A DNA stretch of 64,000 nucleotides from Oscarella lobularis (GCF_947507565.1 NC_089190.1:1550001-1614000), one strand, 5' to 3'. Counted from the stretch's first letter, positions 15,001 to 26,478 are shown. Notes: generated by a model from the sequence alone, not told the origin. Translations and numbers: made by a program.

Positions 15001-18000
15001 CGTACAGTGCGGCGTAACGTCATTGAGCGGGTTGCAGGATTTGACGGTAAATGACTTTGATTTCGTGTTTCTATTCTATTGTGTTTGCTCCGTAGGAAGT
15101 AACCGGATCTTTGCACATCACGGGTACCCAATTGACCGACTTTAAGGGGCTTGAAAACTTGCAGTCGTACGGCTCTGTCGCTGTTATCGGAAACACGGAT
15201 TTGACCACCTTGGCTGACTTGTCGGCGAACGTTACTAGAACGGATTTGACTATCACCGACTTGCTCGTTCAGGCGAACAGCAAGCTTCAAGATGTTGACG
15301 GATTTACTCCAGTGAAGGCAACAACAGGTAGATTAATCATATTTAAACGGTGTATGTCCTTTTAACAATATCGGGTTTAATTCTAGGTGACGTTATTTTG
15401 TCTTCCAATGATTTGAGAAACGTTGACGGCCTAGCGAACGTTCAGACAATCGGAAGGCAGTTTCAAATTGCTCTCGAAGCGGTAAGAACGTACATGCTTG
15501 GGCGTTACTAGTTCCAAGTCAAACGTTGCACTTCTTTAGAATCTTGACAACGTTGATGGTCTGCTTCATCTGCAGTCGATTGGCACAGATCTCGTTGTCT
15601 ACAATGCGCCTACATTAGTCGACTTGGACGGATTGAGCAACGTGAAATCCATCGGAGGTCTCGCTCTAATCATGCTAAACGGAGAACTCTGCTACGTTCT
15701 CGACAAGAAAATCGCCGAGCACTTTGCGAACATAACCCAAACTCTCAACATCCGATTCAACAAGCCGGAATCCCAGTGCACGACGAGAACGTGCGCCACA
15801 ATGCCGTGTTTCGCCGGCGCCACGTGCACGGACGGAGCAATCTATTCCTGCGCCTGTCCGACGGGCTTCAGCGGCGTCAGCTGCGAGCAGTTCAACGAAT
15901 GCACGAGCGATCCTTGCCACAACGGCGCCACGTGCACCGATTTGCCGGGCGGATTTTCTTGTAACTGTCCGTCGGGCGTCACCGGTTCGCTCTGCGACGT
16001 CAACATCGACGAGTGCGCCTCGTCGCCGTGCCGAAACAACGCTACGTGCACGAACGGAATCGACGAGTACAATTGCACGTGCTCGAGCGGTTTTGAAGGA
16101 CACGACTGCGAGACGAATATCGACGAGTGCGCGTCGTCGCCGTGCAACTCAGGTGGCACGTGTTGCGACCAAATAGCCGGATTCCAATGCATTTGCCCAC
16201 TCGGATTAGCAGGACCGTTCTGCGACGTCAACATCGACGAGTGCGCGCCGTCGCAGTGCAGAAACGGAGCGACGTGCGAAGACGGCATTGCTTCTTTCCA
16301 GTGCCGCTGTCCGTCTGGATTTACAGGACAACTTTGCGAAACGGAGCTCGTTGAGTGCGACTCGTCGCCGTGCAAGAACGGCGGCACGTGCTCGGATCTA
16401 GTCGACGGTTTTATTTGTATGTGCGAGAGAGGTTTCACCGGCGCCGAGTGTCAGACGAACGTGGACGATTGCGCGTCCGTGCCGTGCGGAAACGGCGGCA
16501 CTTGCGTCGACGAAGTCGATTCGTTTACGTGCCGCTGTCCAGTCGGTTTCACTGGGCTACGCTGCGAGACGAATTTGAACGAATGCGCGTCGAGTCCGTG
16601 TCAAAATGGCGGCACTTGCGTGGAAAACGGCATCGGTAAATTCGAGTGCGTGTGCCACATTGGTTTTACGGGTGTGATGTGCGAGACGAATATAGACGAT
16701 TGCATTTCGTTTCCATGTCAGAACGGCGGCCTTTGCCGAGATGGCATCGCTGGTTTCTCGTGTGAATGCTCGCAAGGTTTCACTGGCTCTCTCTGCAGCA
16801 TTGAAATAGACGAGTGCGCGCCGACACCGTGCCAAAACGGCGCAACGTGCATGGATAAACTAGCTGGATTTGACTGCCAATGTCCTGACGGTTTAACCGG
16901 CGAAACGTGCCAGCATGCCAAGAGTCTCCGCGACAAACTCGCTCTGCTGTGCAAGGCTGAAAACGTTAGTCTACTTTACAACGAAACAACCGGCCGTTTG
17001 GGATGGAGCGAAAGCAACGTAGCGTCAGTCGATTTCTGCGACTCTAGCCATTTCGTCTTCGTTGCGGACATACAGCAAACGAGTGGCAGCGTGATGACGA
17101 TTTTCGAGGGTACAACCATGGGACGCCTGGTCTCTTTAGAATCGGACGGAGTCGAAAACGTCATCAAGTACAAAGAAAACGGAGTCGTTAGCGAAGAGAG
17201 TTCAACGGTTACTCTCGACGACGAAGTACCTCATCGAGTTCTCGTCGTCAGCACGTCAACTCAGCTCAAAGTTTACATCGACTCTCCGTCTACCGAAGAA
17301 ATGTTCACTCCGTGGACGCCGTTGCCGGGCGCCGGCACCGTAACGACCGGCGGATCGCAGTCTGGATTCGTTCGCAACGCGGCGTCGGCGTGCATTGCCG
17401 ATTCCGCCGATTTGCCTCGATGTCTCTACGCCTGCGCCGATTCGCCGTGCAACAACGGCGGTACGTGCGTCGACAATTATGCCGGTCGTCACTACTGCGT
17501 TTGCCCGTACGGCTACACGGGCGACAATTGCGAGAGCATGCAGACGGTAATGAGCTTCGGCAACATAAGCCGAGCCACGTATCCTCTAGACGCTACCAAT
17601 GTGACGACGTTCGCCTTCAGCTACAGAACGACTTCGAACCAAGGAAACATCTTTTCGTACGTAATAAGAGATAACGCAGTATCTGTTCGCTTTGACGGCA
17701 ACCTGGCTCTGAATCTCAATTGCGACGGGACTACGCAGACGGCCGCGTTGCCCGACGCCTACGCCGACGGACGTTGGCATCGCGTCGAAACGTCGATCGA
17801 CGCGTCGCTCGTTCAAATCGTCGTCGACGGAGTAACGACCGCGCAGCTTGCTCCAATGTGTACCGTCGTCGATGCGGCGAGCGGCGATGTGACGCTCGGC
17901 GCCGGCGACTACGACGGCTGCATACGCGACGTGACGATCAACGGCAATTCGATCGACTCGCAACGCGTCGTTCTCCACGACGCCGCTTTCGGTTGCGCTC

Positions 18001-18557
18001 TGTCGACGGCGCACTTCTACGGCATATCGAAACTCCAATTCAACGTGTCGACGACGTTTAATCGAACGGCGAACGTCGTCGCGCTACGACTCAAGACCGA
18101 ATGCGACACGGGTCTCGTCTATTATACGCGTCAGAGTCAATCCGATGCTGACCCGACTCCAACGGATTTCTTCGCTATTCGTATCGTCGGCGGCAAAGTG
18201 CAATTCCGCTTCCAGACGAGCGCTCTCGCCGCCGCTGAAATAACCAGCACTCAGCGAATCGACGACAACGCTTGGCATACGGTTATCGCGTCGAAAATGG
18301 GAGTTTCCGGCAGTCTTCGAGTTGACGGCGCATCAACGTCTGGAATGGTTCAAGGAAGTTTGGAATCGCTCGATGTGGACGGCGATGTTTGTCTCGGCGG
18401 CGCGCCGGACTCGCCGCACGGTCTCGACGACTATCGCGGCTTCGTTGGGTGCGTGCGGGACGTCGAGGAAGATCGGGTCATGCGTGATTTGAGAGCCTAC
18501 AAGGCATCGCGATTCGTGACGGCGGGAAAGTGCGTGCCGGAATCACCATGTCATTAA
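1..18557 (+). CDS. Giant cadherin/laminin G/receptor-L/EGF protein, 5' end outside window
   Basis: The reading frame is open from base 1, so the start lies upstream. Exons: 1-8767, 8820-9021, 9084-12738, 12796-13168, 13219-14369, 14420-14614, 14675-15046, 15096-15327, 15387-15481, 15540-18557 (stop TAA), about 6,000 residues. The order is: beta-sandwich repeats ending in VND and starting DLNGP; about eight classical cadherin repeats (PEN, DxNDxxP, DRE motifs, from about 1.43 kb); a block of three laminin-G-like domains (about 3.8-5.6 kb); more sandwich and cadherin repeats; a leucine-patterned block like the receptor L domain (about 14.9-15.7 kb); ten tandem EGF repeats, mostly with calcium-binding DEC/DDC starts (about 15.77-16.92 kb); then LamG, EGF, LamG, LamG. 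The end resembles FAT-type cadherins, but no membrane segment follows the last LamG: the chain stops a few residues after a cysteine. Role inferred: calcium-dependent adhesion or matrix. It could be secreted, or a 3' exon may be missed. The first exon is over 8.7 kb, unlike its neighbours. Confidence 0.88.
10078..10116 (+). repeat. GGTTCG simple repeat coding for (Gly-Ser)n
   Basis: Tandem GGTTCG/GGTTCT units encode an alternating Ser-Gly run inside one cadherin repeat, between its calcium-binding strand and the following FEID strand. The frame is kept. Length variation between individuals would be expected; it reads as a flexible loop. Confidence 0.8.
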
Positions 18558-18916
18558 GTGGACCGAGTAGAGTAAGAGCACGGATTCTAGAATCCGTGGT
18601 AAGAGACGTTCTTTCAAGTTTTTTGATGTTCTGTTTTGTGTGTATTGTATTAGCGTCTAAAGAATTCATCGTATTCGTGCGAGTCTGGCCCAAATTTCAG
18701 ATGTTAAGAACGTCTCTGGTGCCTCAAAAATTTACAGCCAGAGATTCAATATTTACTACCGTATTTACTCAAGTAATTGTGGTATTTACTTGCACGTGCC
18801 TCTAACGCGAGCGACCTCGAAGTACAAAAGGCAGAAACGGTTTCTACTCTTCGTTTTCGGCATCGTCGCTCATCGCAGAGTCACTGCAACAGTCGCGCTG
18901 TCAACTCCTTTAAAGA
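18558..18916. other. Gap between cadherin and CANT1 genes, with a perfect 20-bp palindrome and a 12-bp inverted repeat
   Basis: No gene is supported here. Bases 18579-18598 form a perfect palindrome (arm CACGGATTCT). Just after it, 18602-18613 (AGAGACGTTCTT) is the exact reverse complement of 18706-18717, with about 90 nt between the arms. The stretch probably holds the 3' UTR of the cadherin gene and the 5' flank of the nucleotidase. One forward frame (18530-18805) has a hydrophobic stretch, but no splice joins it in frame to the preceding gene. Confidence 0.5.
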
Positions 18917-20113
18917 ATGCGCGCTTTGCCGGCCCTGAGAGCTCCCCTACAGCCTCCCGAACGATCGATGCGCTTCGCCAAGCGCATCACCGTCATTCTC
19001 GTCCTAATCGGCTTCGTCGTAACAATCGTCATCGTCCTACCAGACGAAAAGAACCCGAGCTTGGCTCGAAAGCGCTTCGCTCGCTCGTCGCCACACCAAC
19101 AACCTCCGCCGCCCATCATCCTCAACACGACGTATCCTCACACGAAACCGCGCCGTCTCGCCGACGGCGAACGCGTCTATCGAATCGGCATCGTCGCCGA
19201 CTTGGACACCGATTCGGCGATCAAATCGTCGGACGGCAAAGCGCCGACGAAATGGCGAAGCTATCTCAAACGCGGCGATCTCGTCGTCGCGAAAAATCGT
19301 CGCAGCGCCGAAATCACGTGGGACGCGCGACGCGTCGAATTGACGTCGTCCATTTCCGAGCGTGGGCGTGGTATGGAATTATCCGACTTGACCTTCTTCA
19401 ACGGGAAACTTCTCGCCGTCGACGATCGCACGGGAATCGTCTTCTACGTGCGCGGCTTCGATCGACGCGACGTCGAGGAAATCGCCGTCGTGCCGTGGAC
19501 GATACTGAGCGACGGTCCGGGCGGCATCGCGAAGGGTTTCAAAGGCGAGTGGATGACCGTGCACAATCGGCATCTCTACGTCGGCGGATTGGGCAAAGTT
19601 TGGACGACGACGCGCGGCGAAGTGCGCAACGCTCATCCGCAGTGGGTCAAGAAGGTCGGCCCTCTCGGCGGCGTTCGGCATCTGAACTGGATCGACAATT
19701 ACAATGCGTTGCACTCGGCGATCGGGATCGAGCATCCGGGATACGTTATACACGAGGCGGCGTGCTGGAGCGACGTTCATCGGCGCTGGTTCTTCTTGCC
19801 GCGACGCGCGAGTCGCGAGTCGTATGACGATCAGGAGGATGAGCGTCGTGCGACGAATTTGCTCATTAGTTGCGACGAGCGATTTCGTGACGTCACGTAT
19901 CGACGAATTGGCGCGCTTAATCCGACGGTCGGGTTTTCGTCGTTTAAGTTCGTTCCCGGTACGGGAGATTCGATTATATTGGCCGTCAAGTCGGAGGAGG
20001 ATCGAGGTCACATAGAGTCCTATGTGACCGTATTTTCCGTTGACGGCGATATACTAATGGAGCCGACTCTTATTGGAGACCGGACCAAGTATGAAGGTAT
20101 TGAATTTCTCTAG
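18917..20113 (+). CDS. CANT1: Calcium-activated nucleotidase (apyrase, CANT1 type)
   Basis: A single exon of 398 residues, close to the length I remember for human CANT1 (about 400). This family hydrolyses nucleoside diphosphates such as UDP and GDP in the ER/Golgi lumen with calcium, supporting glycosylation. Visible family motifs include RIGIVADLD, GRGMELSDL, VDDRTG, GGLGK, YNALR-like YNALH, HEAACWSD, RWFFLPRRAS, FSSFKFVPGT and KYEGIEFL at the C-terminus. A short basic N-terminus precedes one hydrophobic segment (VILVLIGFVVTIVIVLP, about residues 25-45), so it is a type II membrane protein. A second in-frame Met at residue 18 (MRFAKR) sits immediately before the membrane segment and could be the true start. 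No introns were seen, unusual next to its intron-rich neighbours; a retrocopy origin is possible but there is no poly-A trace. Confidence 0.93.
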   Translation: MRALPALRAPLQPPERSMRFAKRITVILVLIGFVVTIVIVLPDEKNPSLARKRFARSSPHQQPPPPIILNTTYPHTKPRRLADGERVYRIGIVADLDTDSAIKSSDGKAPTKWRSYLKRGDLVVAKNRRSAEITWDARRVELTSSISERGRGMELSDLTFFNGKLLAVDDRTGIVFYVRGFDRRDVEEIAVVPWTILSDGPGGIAKGFKGEWMTVHNRHLYVGGLGKVWTTTRGEVRNAHPQWVKKVGPLGGVRHLNWIDNYNALHSAIGIEHPGYVIHEAACWSDVHRRWFFLPRRASRESYDDQEDERRATNLLISCDERFRDVTYRRIGALNPTVGFSSFKFVPGTGDSIILAVKSEEDRGHIESYVTVFSVDGDILMEPTLIGDRTKYEGIEFL

Positions 20114-20175
20114 AGTCTTTATTCTGCACGGACTAAGCCTACTACCCCGACTCTCACTCTCTCTCACTCTCTCAC

Positions 20176-20184
20176 TATATAAAG
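20176..20184 (+). promoter_or_regulatory. TATA box of fucosidase copy A
   Basis: TATATAAAG lies 84 nt upstream of the copy A start codon, after a CT-rich run. A leader containing GGTGCTCATCACG lies between this site and the ATG, and a near-identical leader stands before copies B and C, which supports it as transcribed 5' UTR. Confidence 0.5.
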
Positions 20185-20267
20185 CATTCACAGTATAGTT
20201 TAGACCTGTACGTGAGTACTAATGCAAAGTAGGTGCTCATCACGCGACCGTCTCTACTCTCAACCCT

Positions 20268-23036
20268 ATGCTTCGTTTCGTTGCTTTGGCGTGTGCTCTC
20301 CTTTGTGCCGCGAGCGGCGCCAACGCCGCTTCGTGCACGCAAAAAGTTCCCGATCAGTCGTCGACGAGCGGCTGCTACACATACGATTTGTCTGCCCTCG
20401 CCTCGGCGGTTTTTACGGTATCGGACGGTCAGGGTCACAACTACTCTGCTAGCGTTTGTGCGGACGTGAGCGCCACGCCAGCGCAGTGCAAGAACAAGCC
20501 AAAGGCTCCCGGTTATCAGTACGACTCAAAAGGCTGTTATGTTCTCGGTTTGCTCAATGAAACGATGACAGTATATGCGGCTGTGTCCGAGAGTTCCTGA
20601 TTCTTGTTAAGTGTCGTCTTTCTTTTCTAGTATCCAGTCGACCTACAGAAGTCTGAGAGGGGCGTTCGCGTTGTTTACAGCGGGGGCGGTAGGTCTGCTC
20701 AATTCTACGTGCACTACAATGAATGAGGCAAGGTGCTCTTTTTAGATCTCGACAGGGCAATGATACTCGACTTTTTCTGTGACAAGGACGTGGATATGAT
20801 GGTTCAGTCGGTCATTGAGTATCCAGCGGACACATTCAGATGTAGGAAAGTTCCTCACGCCTTAGCGTCTACTATCGCTTCGTTTTAGTTCTCATTTACT
20901 CGTCTCATGCATGTCCCGCAAGTATGAGCAAAACAGAGTCTTGTCCTTTTCCTAAATTCGAAAACAATTGGAGGGTAGGGTAGATTCGCTTGAAACTAAA
21001 TCAATTGAATCTATTGTTTTTTCACCAGAGCCTTGCTTTCAGACCGATTCCAACTTGGTTCGACGACGCTAAATTTGGCATATTCAGTACGAGATACTGG
21101 TGCATGATGGAATGGGGGGGCATGGAGATCTTTTTCTCTAGTTCACTGGGGAATTTTCAGCGTACCGTCATTTAAAACCGAGTGGTATTGGCGTCGTCTA
21201 ATGGAAGGAGAGCCAGACTTCGTTAACTTTCACAATAAAAATTTTGGCTGCAGTGGAGTTCAGCCTGACAAATTTCCCTGCACAGGTCCACCATTCAAGT
21301 AAGCCAGACGTGGATAGACGAAATCAAGGCTAAGATATTCCTTTCAGATATGGTGACTTTGCTCCAATGTTCAAAGCTGAAATGTACGATCCAGACGCCT
21401 GGGCAGCGATGTTCAAACGCGCTGGAGCTAAATGTAGGTAGAGCGCAACTGAATTTGTTTCTCTGCATGACGAGTGACCTTTCGCAAGACGTCGTCTTGA
21501 CATCGAAGCATCACGAAGGCTGGTGCAACTTCCCAAGCCCTCAGGTGAGCAAATGAAAGCTGTCACACACATTACTTTGCTACATTGTTATTCTTTATTC
21601 TCTTCTAGCACTGGAATTGGAACAGGTAGAAAAAACATTGTCGTACATACCATCCTCTGTATCTCTTTATAGCATGGATGTTGGACCTGTACGAGATCTC
21701 GTTGGCAATTTGACGAGCAGCGTCAGGGCTCAAGGACTCGTTATGGGACTGTATCACAGTCTCAGAGAATGGTACAATCCTCTCTACATCCAAGACAATG
21801 ATAATAACTGCTCAACAACGGCGTTCGTCGACGAAATATTAATTCCAACGCTGGAAGACATGGTCAATAAATATCAGGTAGAATATGAAACAAAGCATTT
21901 ACACATTGTAGTTGGTTTTACTCGTAGCCCGATGTGATTTGGGCTGATGGAGCTGGCGATGCGCCTTGCACGCACGATTCAGTAAAGTACTGGAAAGCGC
22001 CAAGCTTTCTTAGTTGGCTCTACAATAATGGTCCAAATCGAAATACAGTTCTTGTTAATAGCAGGCCAGTAAATCTCTTATTCATTTTTTATAACGATAG
22101 TGGAACTAACAGGTGGGGTACTGGAGCTGGAGGAGACTACAACACTGGTCACGACAGGTACACACACTACACTCCCTCGCGACACCGTCTACTATACTCA
22201 TAGTCAAACTCAATAGGTTCAGTCCTGGCGTTTTGCAGCCTGAGAAATGGGAAAGTTGCTATACGATACAAAAGAGTTCGTGGGGATACGATAGAACGGT
22301 AAGCTGACACGTACACTATACCATGCAAGTCTTACGGTACATACAGGAGGCTCTTGATCATTTCTGGAATTCATCGAATCTTATTTATCAACTTGTGTCG
22401 TCAGTCGCTTGCAATGGGTAAACTCGAAGCGTTCTGCCATGTTTGATGATATTTGAATGCTAGCAATCTTCTGCTCAATGTTGGTCCTACTCACGATGGA
22501 AGAATTTTGCCTATATTTGAAGATCGGCTTACGGAGATGGGCGACTGGCTGATTGTATGCGATGTCGAATGCGATACGTGCACTACGTTGTTTTTCTGCA
22601 GATCAATGGTGAAGCTATTTACAATACGACTCCTTACAAAGTACAGTTTGACACCAGCAAAAAGCACACGTGGTTCACTTCTCCAAAGGTAAGTTATCCT
22701 CGAGCTCGCTACAGCGTCGTTATTTGCTTGAACAAGCTTCCGTCTGGACGCTGTAACTGTACAACAGCATACGCCATCACATTCGAATGGCCTGATGCAG
22801 GTTGCTAGTTTTTATCTATTGATACTTACTTAACCAGTGTTTTTAAAGGAAACGACTTTGTTCTGACCCAGATACACTCAACTACGACGACGTCGGTCAC
22901 TCTCTTGGGGTACAGCGGCGCAATCAAATTTACGCAAAAATCGGACGGGCTTCACATCATGCCACCTGTTGTGAGTCCTAGTGAAAACCCATCTTCTATT
23001 GCTTGGGTTTACAAAATGACAAATCTGATGGCCTAA
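20268..23036 (+). CDS. MRH-domain alpha-L-fucosidase (GH29), tandem copy A
   Basis: Exons: 20268-20570, 20631-20688, 20746-20841, 20889-20974, 21029-21086, 21142-21298, 21348-21433, 21489-21544, 21609-21625, 21673-21877, 21928-22064, 22113-22157, 22217-22298, 22347-22417, 22464-22554, 22602-22688, 22737-22800, 22849-23036; 628 residues. A signal peptide ([13 protein letters not shown]) leads into a roughly 190-residue cysteine-rich domain of MRH type: [17 protein letters not shown], then E...F.F and SHACP. The GH29 domain follows with [23 protein letters not shown], the nucleophile Asp in VIWADG, the acid/base Glu in KWESC, and SSWGY. Members cleave terminal alpha-L-fucose from glycoconjugates, usually in lysosomes. 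Compared with B and C, exon 3 lacks 15 nt (five residues), and the MRH Tyr of TYKF/TYRF is Phe here (TFRF). The intron after exon 11 has a GC donor. Confidence 0.92.
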
Positions 23037-23456
23037 AACGGTCTGCTGCAATGCTGAGTAGTCAAACTTGCTCGGCCATTTCTCTGTGTGTCTAAGCGTC
23101 TGCCTGCTGTTCTTTTCTTTCTTATCTACGCGAGTTTGGTTTTGACCTATTATGTCTAAATGCACTCTACTTTTTAGTGTCTTTTGTGTTGACTGAAGAA
23201 AGCAGGCCATCATGCAGGTACATCACCAGGTGAGACATCTTATCTTATTTACTAAAGCTAGCATACACGATTTAATTGTAATAGATAAATACTATTAATT
23301 GTGGCGAACGATTTAGTGACGTCGGAAGCATTGAGGCGCTCAATCCGTTTAAGGTATTCTTAAATCCGCACAGACTAAACTCTCAATACATAGCCTCGAC
23401 CTAGTGCAAAGTATAGGTGCTCATCACGAGACCGTCACCGCCTCAACGCTAACGCT

Positions 23457-26259
23457 ATGCTTCGTTTTGTCGCTTTGGCGTGTGCTCTCATTTGTGCTCC
23501 GGGCGACGTTGGCGCCGCTTCGTGCCCACAAAAAGTTCCTGATCTGTCGTCGGCGAGCGGCTGCTACACATACGATTTATCAGCCCTCGCCACAACGGTT
23601 TTCACTGCGACGGACGGTCGCGGCTACAACTATTCTGTTAGCGTTTGTGCAGACGTGACCATGCCGGCGCAGTGCAAGAGCAAGCCAAAGGCTCCTGGCT
23701 ATGTATATTTTAACAGCTCTTGTTATGTTCTCGGTTTGCTGAATGAGACGATGACGGTATGCGAGAGTTCGAGGTTCTAGCGTTAAGTGTCGACTTTCGT
23801 TTGCAGTATCCAGTGGATCCACAGAAGCCTGAAAGAGGGGTTCGCGTTGTTTACCGCGGGGGCGGTAGGTCTGATAATTAGGCTAGGTGCACTAATGAAG
23901 CAATGCGCTTTTCTTTTTAAGATTTTAATTCTGATGGCATGGACAGGGCGATGGTGCTTGACTTTTTCTGCGACAAGGACGTGGAAATGATGCTTCAGTC
24001 GGTTTTCGAGTATCCACCGTACACATACAGATGTATATGAAAGGTCTTCCTCGTATATTAGCGTCTACGGTTTTGCTTTATTAGTTGTCATTTACTCGTC
24101 TCATGCATGCCCCACAAGTATGAACAAAACAGAGTCGTGCCCTTCTCCTAAATTTGAAAACAATTGGAGGGTACGTTAGATTTGTCTGAAACTGCTAGAT
24201 TCATTCATATCTTCCACCAGAGCCTTTCCTTCAGGCCGACTCCTAGTTGGTTTGATGACGCTAAATTTGGAATTTTTGGTAAGACTGCCACTGGTGTATG
24301 ATAAAATGGGCATGGGCGTCTTTTTCTCTAGTTAACTGGGGACTATACACCGTACCGTCATTCAAAACTGAGTGGTACTGGCATGAGCTCATGGCAGGAA
24401 ATCCGGTCTTTGTTAACTTTCACAATAAAAACTACGGCTGCAGTGGAGTCCGTCCTGACAAATTTCCTTGCACAGGTCCTCCGTTCAAGTAAGTCATGCA
24501 CTCACTGATAGATAAATTGAAGATCAAGAAATATACTACTTTCAGATATGCTGACTTTGTTCCGATGTTCAAAGCTGAAATGTACGACCCAGACGCCTGG
24601 GCAGCGATGTTCAAACGCGCTGGAGCTAAATGTAAGTATAGCGCAATTAAGTTGTTTCTACATGACGAGTAATCTTTCCCAAGACGTCGTATTGTCTTCA
24701 AAGCATCACGAAGGCTGGTGCAACTTCCCAAGTCCTCAGGCAAGCAAATGAGAAACTTTCACGCATTACTTCGCTATTTTTATTCTCTTCTAGCATTGGA
24801 ATTGGAACAGGTAGAAAAAATTGACCGCACATTATGATTTCCCTATAGACATTCCTCTTTCTCTAGCATGGATGTTGGACCTGTGCGAGATCTCGTTGGC
24901 ACTTTGACGAGCAGCGCTAGAGCTCAAGGACTTGTTATGGGACTGTACCACAGCCTCAGAGAATGGTACAATCCTCTCTACGTTCAAGACAATAATAATA
25001 GCTGCGCAACAACGGCGTTTGTCGACGAAATATTGTTGCCAACGCTTGAAGACATTGTCAATAAATATCAAGTAGAGTACAAAGAAAAAAAGCGTTACAT
25101 TTTTTAGGTAGTTGTACTTCTAGCCTGATGTGATTTGGGCTGATGGAGCTGGCGATGCACCTTGTACGCACGATTCAACGAAGTACTGGAAAGCGCCGAA
25201 CTTTATTAGTTGGCTATACAATAATGGTCCAAATCAAAATACAGTTCTTGTTAATAACAGGCCAGTGAATGTCACCCTCTGGTCTATTATTATAACAGAA
25301 GTGAATTTAGGTGGGGTTCTGGATCTGGAGGAGACTACAACACTGGTGGTGACAGGTAAACGAAAGATACCACACTCTTTCCTGGCGACGTCTTTACAGT
25401 AGTGAAATTCAATAGGTTCAGTCCTGGAGTTTTGCAGCCTGAGAAATGGGAAAGTTGCTATACAATACAAATGAGTTCGTGGGGATACGACAGAACAGTA
25501 AGCTAACACCTACTAGTACTACCTTGCATTGAGCGAAAATAATTGGCGTCCTACATACAGGAAGCCCTTGATCACTTCTGGAATGCATCGCATCTTATTT
25601 ATCAACTTGTGTCGTCAGTCGCTTGCAATGGGTAAACACACAGCAGCGTTCTGCTATGTTTTGATGGTAGTTGAATGCTAGCAACCTCCTGCTCAACGTT
25701 GGTCCTACTCACGATGGAAGAATTTTGCCTATATTTGAAGATCGGCTTACGGAGATGGGCGACTGGCTGATTGTATGCAATGTGGAATGCGATATATGCA
25801 CTACGTTGTTTCTCTGCAGATCAATGGTGAAGCTATTTACAATACGACTCCTTACAAAGTGCAGTTTGACACCAGTAAAAAGCACACGTGGTTCACTTCT
25901 CCAAAAGTAAGCTATTGTTGAACTTGCTTCTGCATCGTTATTTGCTTGAACAAGCTTCCGTCTGGACGCTGTAACTGTACAACAGCATACGCCATCACAT
26001 TTGAATGGCCTGACGCAGGTTTCCAGTATTTTATCTATTGATACTCGCTGTATCTAACGAATGTTTCAAAGGAAACGACTTTGTTCTAACCCAGATACAC
26101 TCGACTACAGCGACATCAATTACTCTTCTGGGGTACAGTGGCGCAATCATATTTACGCAAAAATCAGACGGACTTCACATCATGCCACCTGTTTTGAGTC
26201 CTAGTGAAAATCCGTCGTCTATTGCTTGGGTTTACAAAATGACAAATCTGACGGCCTAA
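23457..26259 (+). CDS. MRH-domain alpha-L-fucosidase (GH29), tandem copy B
   Basis: Exons: 23457-23756, 23807-23864, 23922-24032, 24085-24170, 24221-24278, 24332-24488, 24546-24631, 24684-24739, 24794-24810, 24867-25071, 25124-25260, 25311-25355, 25416-25497, 25561-25631, 25682-25772, 25820-25906, 25955-26018, 26072-26259; 632 residues. Architecture and phases match copies A and C. The nucleophile (VIWADG), KHHEGW and KWESC motifs are kept. The nearly invariant His of the GH29 IHWG motif, which contacts fucose in solved family members, is Asn here (VNWG; the junction 24278/24332 gives GTT AAC TGG). The neighbouring strand is also changed (GLYTVPSF). Copy B may therefore be weak, altered in specificity, or a fucose-binding non-enzyme. 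GC donors follow exons 8 and 11. Confidence 0.91.
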
Positions 26260-26447
26260 ACAGTCTTGCTGCGATGCTGAGTAGTCAAACTTGCTCGGTC
26301 GTCACTGTGTGAGTTTCTGTCTGCTGCTCTTTCTTTCTTATCTACCCAAGTTTGCTTCTGAATGCTCTCTACTTTTTTTAGTCTCTTGGGTCGAGTAAAA
26401 AGAGCAGGCCATGCAGCTCCAGGTAGGTCATTCCAGGTGAGGCATCT

Positions 26448-26478
26448 ATATTTATTTATTTATTTATTTATTTATTTC
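26448..26478. repeat. TTTA microsatellite upstream of fucosidase copy C
   Basis: About seven TTTA units lie about 86 nt before the copy C start codon, in the position occupied by unique sequence before copies A and B. Probably a simple-sequence expansion in the promoter or leader. Confidence 0.85.

Noticed and set aside
18530-18805. Forward frame with a hydrophobic stretch just after the cadherin stop, a possible missing membrane exon
   Set aside because: Candidate donor (18530) and acceptor (18590) give a different frame that ends quickly; no in-frame junction to the hydrophobic frame was found.
18917-20113. CANT1 as a processed retrocopy because it lacks introns
   Set aside because: Frame and motifs are intact and no poly-A tract or target-site repeat is visible; left as an open possibility only.
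25100-25400. Frameshift in fucosidase copies B and C after VNN-R
   Set aside because: Using the GT donor 4 nt downstream breaks the frame, but a GC donor gives the expected [10 protein letters not shown] in all copies, so the genes are intact.
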